Of a stretch of DNA of 64,000 nucleotides, positions 9,021-16,152 are shown piece by piece (position 1 is the stretch's first letter; the number at the start of each line of letters is the position of its first letter). Source of the stretch: a virus; IMG/VR virus record IMGVR_UViG_3300005731_000013, positions 62,001 to 126,000 of that record. One strand, given 5' to 3'. The notes under the pieces were generated by a model. The model ran no database searches. It had not been told where the DNA came from and was given only the letters and a program-made list of their open reading frames with translations. The position numbers were made by a program, and so were the translations under genes.

Positions 9021-9166
9021 TTCACACTCCTAATAGTCCTTCGTAGAACATTATGTTTTGTTTTACTTCAATACTATTTACAAAACAAAACACATTACCT
9101 ATAAAAAAGGCACAAAAAAAGCAAAAAAACGCACTTAATTCTTATCACAGTGATGATAAGTAATCG
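9021..9166. other. intergenic spacer with small hairpin and A/T tracts
   Basis: 146 bases without a gene. It holds a 7-bp hairpin (CTTATCA / TGATAAG, 9142-9161) just after the small upstream gene, followed on the minus strand, after a spacer, by a T run that could weakly terminate. It also holds the TGTAAATA late-like motif (9075-9082). Confidence 0.35.
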
Positions 9167-9370
9167 TTATTCTTCTGCTTTGCTTCCATAGATATATGCC
9201 ACGTCATCAATACGCTGTTTTTGTTCTAAATCTTCAATACTTCGTGTTTTACGAAGTTTATGCAAATGCCATAATGTAATACGTGGCCTACGTTTATGAT
9301 CAATGTTAACTACAGAATAATCATCATCTGCCTCATCATACATTTCTGTTATAAATTCACGACTTTTCAT
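9167..9370 (-). CDS. Small protein between portal and core genes (gp67-like position)
   Basis: 67 residues, starting MKSREFITEMYDEADDDYS, then a basic middle (HKRRPRITLWHLHKLRKTR) and an acidic end. I do not recognise a family. It starts three bases after the gp20 stop with Shine-Dalgarno AAGGATT and lies in the slot of T4 gene 67, so a role in the prohead core is possible but unproven. Its good start signal and tight spacing within a conserved operon support a real gene. Confidence 0.6.
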   Translation of the reverse strand: MKSREFITEMYDEADDDYSVVNIDHKRRPRITLWHLHKLRKTRSIEDLEQKQRIDDVAYIYGSKAEE

Positions 9371-9372
9371 TT

Positions 9373-11079
9373 TTAATCCTTAGTTGTATCTTGTCCGCCA
9401 TCAATCAATGATTCGTCACCCATATCACCGTCAATGTCATCGCCCATGTCATCATCAAACTCAAAATCGTCCAAAGAACCATCCATGCCACCAGTAACAC
9501 CTACGTTTCCAAGATCACTAAATTCACTGCTATCTGTTTCATCTGATGTGTTGCCATCTATAGGGTTCTCTTGTTTCCACAATTTTTCATTTTCAAGAAT
9601 TTCGTCTTCATTCAATTGTAGATATTTTTTAAGAACAAAACGTTTGCTCATATATTCAATATCATCTACCTGTCTAAATACACTTGCTCTTGCACTGTTT
9701 ATTTCAATTTCACGATAATCACTGAAACTTTGTGGTTCTACAAAATCTAATTCAAATTGACTTGAATCGATTTGGTATCCACGATGTTTAACAAACATTT
9801 TAAATTCTTTATCAAACACTGGCTGAACAATGCGTTGTAATCGTCTACAATATTGTGTAAATCTATACTCTTGAATGAATGCAGTCCCGACTCTACCATC
9901 ATTAAACGTAGCAGAACCATCATCAGGACCTGTAGGCAAATAACTTGATGGGACTCTAAGTCCTCGTGCTAATTTGTTATTGAAGAATTTCAAATCATCA
10001 ATATCACCTAAACTTTGACCACCAGGTAATGTATCTACTTTTGATCCTCTACCGTCAGCAGTTTGAGCAAAAAAATAATCTTCCATAATTGATAATGGAT
10101 TATACTGTGCATCCATCATATTTGATGCACCACCAGATCTACTTGGAATACGACGTTGGTGTATTTCATTTTTGACACGCTCAACATGTGCCATTGCTTG
10201 GTGACTAGGCATATCACCTACATCAACATAGAAAATTCTACGTTCAGGTGCCCGTTGAACTCTATAAATGATAATCGAATCTTCAAGCAATTCTTTTTGT
10301 TTATATGTTTTGAAAATAGCATCTAAGATACTTGTTCCAAATGGCCAAGCTGTATCCATTCCGTCAGTCAATGCAAAATGAATAACGTGACTTGCATCTA
10401 CTAGAAATTCTGATTCAGCACCAATTCCATATCCGCCTTTACCAATATTAGTAGGTGCCGCGCCTTGGCTGGCTGATGTAGTATTTGGTCCTACTACACC
10501 TGTTGCATAATTGCTTGCATTTGCAGGTGTTGTTGCGTTCAATGTTTGAAAATTTGGATCCAAATTTTTAATAATATATTGTGCAATATCTTTACCATTT
10601 GACTCATCAACAACTGCTCGCATAACATCTGTTGGAGATATATAAAATAATTTCCAAGTTTCAGGATCACGAATAAATGGTTGATCACCATATTTAATAG
10701 TGTTGCGGAATGTATTGAATAATCGACGATTCCAATCATTTACACGACACCATTGCTTTAATACTGTCAACAAAACATCACTTTCAGTTTCAGTCGGACT
10801 ATCATGCCAAGTAATTTTGAAAGGTGTTGCAGTTGCTTCATCTTGTTGAGTTGAAAATTCTGCAATGGTATCCAAACATGTGTTAATTTCACTGTCCATA
10901 TCCATTTGATCGTAGGTCATATAACGTTCTAATCTATTTGGATGCCCTACATATACTTCAGGTAACCAAGACTGATATCTAGATAAATTACTTTTACCAT
11001 TATCAGAACCACGGGTCTTGCCATTGCCTAATGGACTTTGTGTTCCACTATATGTTTGAAAATGCTTCTGCCAGCTCAT
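9373..11079 (-). CDS. 20: Portal vertex protein gp20
   Basis: The dodecameric portal forms the head vertex through which DNA is packaged and to which the neck attaches. The 568-residue product (T4: 524) carries portal signatures: AERYMTYDQMDMDSEI-type N-terminal region (LERYMTYDQMDMDSEINTCL), HFALTDGMDTAWPFGTSIL, VQRAPERRIFYVDVGDMP and KLARGLRVPSSYLPTGPDD. The C-terminus has an acidic Asp/Gly-rich tail (about residues 510-568). It is the first gene of the head operon. Upstream on the minus strand are the late motif AATAAATA (11099-11106) and Shine-Dalgarno AAAGGAC. Confidence 0.95.
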   Translation of the reverse strand: MSWQKHFQTYSGTQSPLGNGKTRGSDNGKSNLSRYQSWLPEVYVGHPNRLERYMTYDQMDMDSEINTCLDTIAEFSTQQDEATATPFKITWHDSPTETESDVLLTVLKQWCRVNDWNRRLFNTFRNTIKYGDQPFIRDPETWKLFYISPTDVMRAVVDESNGKDIAQYIIKNLDPNFQTLNATTPANASNYATGVVGPNTTSASQGAAPTNIGKGGYGIGAESEFLVDASHVIHFALTDGMDTAWPFGTSILDAIFKTYKQKELLEDSIIIYRVQRAPERRIFYVDVGDMPSHQAMAHVERVKNEIHQRRIPSRSGGASNMMDAQYNPLSIMEDYFFAQTADGRGSKVDTLPGGQSLGDIDDLKFFNNKLARGLRVPSSYLPTGPDDGSATFNDGRVGTAFIQEYRFTQYCRRLQRIVQPVFDKEFKMFVKHRGYQIDSSQFELDFVEPQSFSDYREIEINSARASVFRQVDDIEYMSKRFVLKKYLQLNEDEILENEKLWKQENPIDGNTSDETDSSEFSDLGNVGVTGGMDGSLDDFEFDDDMGDDIDGDMGDESLIDGGQDTTKD

Positions 11080-11098
11080 AAAATATTGTCCTTTTCAC

Positions 11099-11106
11099 TA
11101 TTTATT
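11099..11106 (-). promoter_or_regulatory. late promoter motif AATAAATA for the head operon
   Basis: The minus strand reads AATAAATA 20 bases before the gp20 ATG. The predicted transcript start (near 11093) falls at the beginning of the Shine-Dalgarno sequence, giving a very short leader. Confidence 0.5.
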
Positions 11107-11213
11107 GGATTGTCACCAACAACATAAAATCTAATAATATTGAAATAAAAGTTGTGATTGTATTCATGATCAATCCATATGGACATATTATTAATATCCG
11201 ATATATAAGGTAT

Positions 11214-13544
11214 TTAGTTGTTCTCGATGGCATCGATTTGACGGCGTGCTAATCTGTTGTTTTCTTCAACTGCATCTGCCATTCTTTTTAATTGTTCATT
11301 ACTAAATCGCCATGCAACACTGTTGTCAATTTGCCCATTAGGAACAATCGATCCGTCAGTTTTGACTGTTGCGTCTTGATTTTTAATTAATGTTGATGGG
11401 ACTGAATGGTAGTCTGAGGATAATTTAGGATCAAACCCTGGAACCGTTGATTTGACTGAATTTTGACTGCCAATATAATTTGTCCAACCAGCAACTTCTG
11501 GTGTTGTGGCCCATTCTTTAAATGCAGCACTCATATCAACATTATTATCCCACCCAGGTCCGACACCTAATGTGCTAGCTGCACCTGTCAATACATTCCA
11601 CCCAAAATCACCTATATCAGCGGCAGATTCAAAAATACCTAATGATGCTCTATCAAACCAATTATACCCAGCTTTTTTGTAATCATCATCTATTACACCA
11701 GATGCGCCTGCAATACCAGTCCCAATATATGGTATTTTTTTCAACATTGGTGCCAATTTGCTCATCCAACCTACGCCTTTACTTGCACTAGTTACTGCAC
11801 CAGCGCCACCGACGCCTGCTAAACCAGCCCATAACGCATTTGCACCTGCAATCATTGCAATAGTAAACGGACTTGTTGATGCAAATAACAATCCTGCTCC
11901 TACTACCATTTCATCAACTAATGATCCATTGCCTGAATCTGTAAATATGCCTACCAAATCTTTGAAACCATCAACAAGAATTTTTAATCCATCTCCAAAT
12001 TCTGAAATTCCAGACTGCATAGAATTGAAATTATCATCATTTAAAACATCTTCAAGCTTACCAAAACCAAAACCTTCAAGTAATGATGCCATGAATGAAT
12101 TTTGTAAAATTTGTATACGATCTCTGATCATAAGCAATTGTTGTTCAGATTCTGCCATAGTAGCAGTAAACGCCGCATCTTGTTCTTTATTACTTTTATT
12201 AAGAAAATTGGTTGCGGCTTGGCCAGCGCCCACAATACTTTTAAGCAGATCACCCACTGGGTTATCTTGTTGGTAATAAGCCAAATCAATAATATCGGCA
12301 TTTTGAATCAAATCACCTGCTTGTCGCGCAAAATCTAATTGAATTGATTTCATTGCTGATGGATTATTAGCATTTTGCATAAAATTATTCGCAGCCGTTT
12401 CAAATAATTCATGTAATCCGGGGACTTGTTGCAATGCAGCCAACTGATCTGAAGACAGCATTTCCATTCCGCCCCTGAATTGACTTGTAACCATAGATGT
12501 GAATATAGATGCAAATTCATCACTACTATTGCCAAATACTGCACTCATATTCTGCATTATACTATCAAAACTAACTGTTGCATTTGGGCCTAATTTTGCC
12601 AAATCTGCCAATATCAATGCAGAATCATCACGCATTGAAAGGTTATTGCGCATTATTTCTCTGCGTTCTTTACCCGTTAATTTAGCATAAGCTAACACTT
12701 CTTGATTCAACAATTTAAAACTATCTTTAGCAGAATTAATTGCAACACTTTCGACAAAACCTTGGCGTCGCAAAAGATCAATCCGCTCAGCAGTCAATCC
12801 TGCAATTTCTTCAGTAGTCATACCAAATAACCCAAAATCACGAGTAGATGCTTTAATTGATTTGATAAGATTAATAAATGCATTGGCACTAGATGCGCTA
12901 TTGCCGCCTAATGAATTAACTGCTTCACCATTGTTCACAATGATATCACTTAATTGTTTCATATTCATGCCTAGACCAGCAACATTACCTCGAGTGTTGA
13001 CTAATTCTTGACTAAAACTGAAACCTGTTTGTAATGCCGAAGTTTGAAATTCTGCAAACTGATCAATGACTCCAGCCGCCACACCAAATGCTGTTCCAAT
13101 CGCACCTGCGCCGCCCGCAACTTTGAAAAATGCGTCATTAGTCCCTTTCAATGAACCATCTAATTTATCAAATTCATTTATAGTGGTGTCAACTTTGCCA
13201 ACTAACCCTTTGAATCCTTTACCCGCTAAATCAGATGTGTCTCGCAATAATGCAACCGCTTCAGATGCATTTTCATTTGCTAATATTAGATCAGTCTCAG
13301 ATTTAATTCTTGCCTTAATAGATGTTTTGCTATTGTTAACCCATCCATTAAGGGCTTTGAAGGCTTTACTTGATGCCTCTACTTGCTTTATGTGTTCATC
13401 ATTTGAAGATTTCTTTGGCGTGTTATTTGACTTGCCATACTTCTTTTGTAACACTGACAGAATTTCTTCCATAGTGTCTTCAGTTGCCCAATTGCCAGAT
13501 ATAACACTACCATCAGGTAATTTAATTTCAGAATCTTTTGCCAT
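11214..13544 (-). CDS. Probable tail tape measure protein
   Basis: 776 residues. The N-terminal part is charged and helical (ATEDTMEEILSVLQKKYGK). A hydrophobic glycine-rich stretch follows near residues 155-180 (GGAGAIGTAFGVAAGVIDQF), then a long Asn/Ser-rich helical region, and a second hydrophobic stretch near 565-600 (STSPFTIAMIAGANALWAGL). Long helices plus hydrophobic segments are typical of tape measures (T4 gp29, 590 residues), which set tail length and leave with the DNA. It is divergently paired with the gp26-like gene, so tail assembly genes flank it. There is no direct motif match to gp29. Another internal tail protein remains possible. Confidence 0.55.
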   Translation of the reverse strand: MAKDSEIKLPDGSVISGNWATEDTMEEILSVLQKKYGKSNNTPKKSSNDEHIKQVEASSKAFKALNGWVNNSKTSIKARIKSETDLILANENASEAVALLRDTSDLAGKGFKGLVGKVDTTINEFDKLDGSLKGTNDAFFKVAGGAGAIGTAFGVAAGVIDQFAEFQTSALQTGFSFSQELVNTRGNVAGLGMNMKQLSDIIVNNGEAVNSLGGNSASSANAFINLIKSIKASTRDFGLFGMTTEEIAGLTAERIDLLRRQGFVESVAINSAKDSFKLLNQEVLAYAKLTGKERREIMRNNLSMRDDSALILADLAKLGPNATVSFDSIMQNMSAVFGNSSDEFASIFTSMVTSQFRGGMEMLSSDQLAALQQVPGLHELFETAANNFMQNANNPSAMKSIQLDFARQAGDLIQNADIIDLAYYQQDNPVGDLLKSIVGAGQAATNFLNKSNKEQDAAFTATMAESEQQLLMIRDRIQILQNSFMASLLEGFGFGKLEDVLNDDNFNSMQSGISEFGDGLKILVDGFKDLVGIFTDSGNGSLVDEMVVGAGLLFASTSPFTIAMIAGANALWAGLAGVGGAGAVTSASKGVGWMSKLAPMLKKIPYIGTGIAGASGVIDDDYKKAGYNWFDRASLGIFESAADIGDFGWNVLTGAASTLGVGPGWDNNVDMSAAFKEWATTPEVAGWTNYIGSQNSVKSTVPGFDPKLSSDYHSVPSTLIKNQDATVKTDGSIVPNGQIDNSVAWRFSNEQLKRMADAVEENNRLARRQIDAIENN

Positions 13545-13553
13545 TAACTACTA

Positions 13554-13610
13554 CTTTTATTTAGATAAATATTCGAAAGATGAATATAAAAATATTTATC
13601 TAAATAAAAG
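13554..13610. repeat. perfect 20-bp inverted repeat carrying divergent late promoters
   Basis: Arms 13554-13573 and 13591-13610 are exact reverse complements separated by 17 bases. The left arm contains GATAAATA on the plus strand (13564-13571) and the right arm contains GATAAATA on the minus strand (13593-13600). Each late motif therefore fires across the opposite arm toward its own gene (13620 plus, 13544 minus). Confidence 0.7.
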
Positions 13611-13619
13611 GATAGAAAA

Positions 13620-14462
13620 TTGGCTGAAAATCCACTTAAACAGTATTCTAAACGTCCAGGGACATTTGTATCATTGCCGTCAGACGGGAAATTTTATACT
13701 GTGCCACCTGAAATGTCAGCTGACGGAGAAATCGAGATCCGCCCAATGACTGCTAGTGATGAAATCAAACTAAAAAATCCTGATGGGCTAATGAATTCTG
13801 AATCATTGTTTCAAGTTATTGAACATATTGCTCCTGGAATCGCAAATGCAAAAGACATTCCTACTCCAGATTTAGATATTATTGTCATAGGGATGCGGTT
13901 AGCAACCTATGGTCAATTTATGGATGTGAATGTCACATGCAAAAATTGTTCTCATACCGAAAACTATCAAATCAATTTGTCAAATGTATTGGCAAGTGCA
14001 GGAAAAATTACTGCGCCTGATAAAGTTAATGTAGGGGGGTTGGTTGTATCGATTCGTCCACATACGACAGAATCAAATACCATGTATTCAAATTATCAAG
14101 TTGAACTATTACGCGCTGCTAGAATGGTTGAAACTAATGTAATGGAAAATAAAGAACCTCTTAATAAACAATTGGCCGAAATTATGGCGAAAGGATCACA
14201 AATTTTATATGAAATTGCAATGAATCATGTCACATCTGTAATGATGCCTGATGGCAATAGTATAACTGATAAATCATTGATTAAAGAATGGTTAGCTGAT
14301 TTAGCTGCGCCTGACTATCAGTTGGTCCGTGACGCAGTTAATGCATTGAGCAAAGAACAGATTGACCGTAATGTGTCATTCCATTGTACTCAATGTGAGA
14401 CTGAAAATAAGGTCGAAGTATCATTTGATCCTGCAAATTTTTTCGGAGCCAGCTCGCTTTAA
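13620..14462 (+). CDS. 26: gp26-like baseplate hub/assembly protein with zinc-ribbon cysteines
   Basis: 280 residues from a TTG at 13620, supported by Shine-Dalgarno AAAGGA seven bases upstream. The N-terminus (PLKQYSKRPGTFVSLPSDGKF, then EIEIRPMTASDEI) resembles the T4 baseplate hub/gp26 family, where T4 gp26 is 208 residues. Two CxxC pairs, TCKNCSH (about residues 107-111) and HCTQCE (about 258-262), could bind zinc. The last codons contain the slippery sequence at 14435-14444, and an overlapping -1 frame continues to 14710. This is the layout of tail-assembly chaperone genes such as lambda G/GT and P2 E/E'. A role in hub or tail assembly is inferred. Confidence 0.65.
   Translation: MAENPLKQYSKRPGTFVSLPSDGKFYTVPPEMSADGEIEIRPMTASDEIKLKNPDGLMNSESLFQVIEHIAPGIANAKDIPTPDLDIIVIGMRLATYGQFMDVNVTCKNCSHTENYQINLSNVLASAGKITAPDKVNVGGLVVSIRPHTTESNTMYSNYQVELLRAARMVETNVMENKEPLNKQLAEIMAKGSQILYEIAMNHVTSVMMPDGNSITDKSLIKEWLADLAAPDYQLVRDAVNALSKEQIDRNVSFHCTQCETENKVEVSFDPANFFGASSL
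14435..14444 (+). other. candidate programmed -1 frameshift site
   Basis: In the frame of the gp26-like gene the codons read GCA AAT TTT TTC GGA. Two overlapping heptamers obey the X XXY YYZ rule: A AAT TTT and T TTT TTC. Slippage by -1 enters the open frame that runs to 14710. Confidence 0.65.
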
Positions 14463-14710
14463 CAACAAGTTATAATGAGGTCCAAGAGCTGGTTCAAAAA
14501 TATGAGACGCAAACAGATTTGTTCATTAAAGATTTAATGCGTATCAGTGTATTAGGACCTGTGCCATACGAAGATGTAGTCAATATGACACCAAAAGAAC
14601 GAAAAATATTATCAGATGTATTACAAGAACGAGCAGATGCACAGAACCCAAACAAAAAGACACAACAGCTAGAACCAGGTGTTGTGTCAGGACCAGTACG
14701 GAATTTATAA
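14441..14710 (+). CDS. -1 frame extension (gp26-like fusion C-terminus) or small overlapping gene
   Basis: This frame reads about 88 codons after the slippery site: YNEVQELVQKYETQTDLFIK, LMRISVLGPVPYEDVVNM, TPKERKILSDVLQERADAQN. It is helical and protein-like. Protein-like sequence begins well before any good start codon. The first plausible starts are TTG at 14519 and ATG at 14537, both inside the helical stretch and with poor Shine-Dalgarno sequences. A -1 frameshift would give a fusion of about 363 residues. In tail chaperones of other phages the extended form binds the tape measure. Independent translation from the TTG or ATG is the alternative. Confidence 0.6.
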   Translation, partial: FRSQLALTTSYNEVQELVQKYETQTDLFIKDLMRISVLGPVPYEDVVNMTPKERKILSDVLQERADAQNPNKKTQQLEPGVVSGPVRNL

Positions 14711-15427
14711 GAAGTTTAATAGATCATTCAGGCAGAACTTCGTCAACCGTATAATATTTTATCTTGTTTACAATGATGCTTCGCATCATTGGCTGATTGA
14801 TAAATCGACTTTCATTCACTTCGTTCATTCAAGTCATTTATCTTCAGCTTTTTTAAAGATATCGAAATATATTTTATTATGATTAATTTTTCGAATATAT
14901 ATGATAATCATATATCATTTTCCAGAACTAATAACCACACTTTGCCTAGATCAGGCAAAGTGTGGTCAAAGATTCAGAGTTATTTTCCGTCACCAACTCA
15001 GCAAGCTGAGCCACTCTGTAATAAAACAACCTTATATAGCCAGGTAAGGGCGGTTGAGCGATACCCTTTTATGTTTAGCTTTATCAACGCGGGAACATAT
15101 AACAATATTACAGCTTTGTTATACTACCTCTAGGATCCTAGCGTGTGAGGAGAGCCTAGTCATTTTTGATTTGTCAAATCAATGCATTTAGACTGCGGCG
15201 CGCCAGATCTGTCAATATAAGAATATCTTATATAAACTCAAGACGGGTCAAACCAGTGTTGCCGCTATAGCAGGGTTCTGTGGAAGGGTTCTGTATTAGC
15301 ATGTGTTAGCTGCTAGGAAATCTTCATATTATACACATAAGACTTAAATGTGTTTGAATATCATAGTTAAACGATAATATTTTACCAGTTTAACAACATT
15401 TGTATTATTAGTCAACAGAAAAATACA
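14711..15427. ncRNA. candidate large structured noncoding RNA (about 0.7 kb)
   Basis: About 717 bases between a plus-strand and a minus-strand gene with no convincing protein. The region is rich in local pairings: AATGATGC/GCATCATT (14772-14790); ATATATGA/TCATATAT (14895-14913); a perfect 13-bp stem with a 7-base loop (14934-14966); nested CAGAGT/ACTCTG around CTCAG/CTGAG (14975-15018); a 12-bp CTAGGATCCTAG palindrome (15130-15141); TTGATTT/AAATCAA (about 15165-15182); TATAAG/CTTATA near 15216-15232; and GTTAAAC/GTTTAAC (15366-15394). GGGTTCTGT occurs twice (15273, 15286). Size and phage setting recall giant ornate RNAs such as GOLLD and ROOL, but I cannot match a consensus. Strand and ends are unknown. 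No tRNA, tmRNA or intron core was seen. Confidence 0.5.
14934..14966. other. perfect 13-bp hairpin in the noncoding region
   Basis: Arms ACCACACTTTGCC and GGCAAAGTGTGGT enclose the loop TAGATCA. It is the most stable-looking stem in the interval. No T tract follows on the plus strand (CAAAGATT) and none is obvious on the minus strand, so it looks like part of an RNA fold rather than a terminator. Confidence 0.7.
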
Positions 15428-15856
15428 TTATTTCTTTGGTATTGTGACATCTTTGACATGATTTCGATGAATCTTACCACCTATAAAACTGTTATGATAA
15501 TCTGAACGCAATAATACATCTCTTATGATTTGCTCACGTAGCTCTATATATGACATTTCGCCTTTGCTGTTACACAAATGTAAAATTTCACGAATATAAT
15601 TATCGCCACCATTTGTTTCAACTAATAATTTTAATTCTTCAGAAGAACCGTAATATGATTTCCAATCGGATTCTTTAATTACGGTTCTTTTGCGTTTTTT
15701 GCCTTTTAACGGAGGAATTTTACGAGTTGACCAAAATAATTTTTTACCGATATATTTCATACCCGTAGTTTTTTCAGTAATCAAATAAACAAAACCAACC
15801 CAATTTGAAAGTTCATCCATAGAAGGCTTAAATTCTTCACCATTGTATATCCACAT
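15428..15856 (-). CDS. GIY-YIG-type nuclease domain protein
   Basis: 142 residues. The segment FVYLITEKTTGMKYIGKK near residues 22-39 is the GIY-YIG core with the first motif reading VYL and the second YIG. It is followed by a basic block (KGKKRKRTVIKESDWKSYYG) and a Glu-containing helix, as in small phage GIY-YIG proteins. A nicking or double-strand endonuclease is expected, either a homing (Seg-like) enzyme or a DNA-processing enzyme conserved in T4-like marine phages. The ATG at 15856 lies exactly five bases after a perfect TATAAATA, so the late mRNA may be leaderless. No Shine-Dalgarno sequence is visible apart from GGTG. Confidence 0.7.
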   Translation of the reverse strand: MWIYNGEEFKPSMDELSNWVGFVYLITEKTTGMKYIGKKLFWSTRKIPPLKGKKRKRTVIKESDWKSYYGSSEELKLLVETNGGDNYIREILHLCNSKGEMSYIELREQIIRDVLLRSDYHNSFIGGKIHRNHVKDVTIPKK

Positions 15857-15861
15857 GCACC

Positions 15862-15869
15862 TATTTATA
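15862..15869 (-). promoter_or_regulatory. perfect late promoter TATAAATA, five bases before ATG
   Basis: The minus strand reads TATAAATA-GGTGC-ATG. With T4 spacing the first transcribed base would be the A of the start codon of the GIY-YIG gene. Confidence 0.65.
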
Positions 15870-15888
15870 TGGTATACAATTATGTTTA

Positions 15889-16137
15889 TCAGATGTTGTT
15901 ATTGATTCTATCTGCCAAGATAATACTAATATTTTCTGAATCTACAACTTCATTTGAGCTTTCTTTATTATGGTCATTTTCTGGCGTTAGATACTTGCGA
16001 TACAATGTATCATTAATAAAATCATTATAATATTTTTGATAGGCACTAGTTCTAGCATCAGTATCATTATACTTCCAATCATAACCCTCCCCTCTCCAAA
16101 TATTAGAACTAGTAATTATATTGCTATTGTTTTCCAT
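15889..16137 (-). CDS. Hypothetical protein, 82 residues
   Basis: Soluble, Asn/Tyr-rich and acidic toward the C-terminus (IIT SSNIWRGEGYDWKYND, then SAYQKYYNDFINDTLYRKYL). I do not recognise a family. Shine-Dalgarno AAAGGAAT precedes the ATG at 16137. It begins 15 bases after the gp46 stop on the same strand, so it is probably co-transcribed with gp46. Confidence 0.6.
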   Translation of the reverse strand: MENNSNIITSSNIWRGEGYDWKYNDTDARTSAYQKYYNDFINDTLYRKYLTPENDHNKESSNEVVDSENISIILADRINNNI

Positions 16138-16152
16138 TTTATATTCCTTTAA

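Noticed and set aside
13066-13749. 227-codon plus-strand frame overlapping the tape measure and gp26-like starts
   Set aside because: It is antisense to the tape measure and overlaps the divergent promoters. Its composition is Ala/Asn/Pro-rich shadow sequence.
14879-15133. 84-codon frame in the intergenic region
   Set aside because: Composition is not protein-like, it runs through the strongest hairpins and it has no Shine-Dalgarno sequence.
15130-15207. BamHI, AscI and BglII sites close together, suggesting a cloning scar
   Set aside because: The sites lie within natural hairpin sequence continuous with both sides and there is no vector-like sequence. Coincidence is more likely.
14711-15427. 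Group I or II intron, tRNA or tmRNA in the intergenic region
   Set aside because: No intron core, domain V-like hairpin, T-loop GTTCRA motif or CCA end was seen, and no split gene flanks it.
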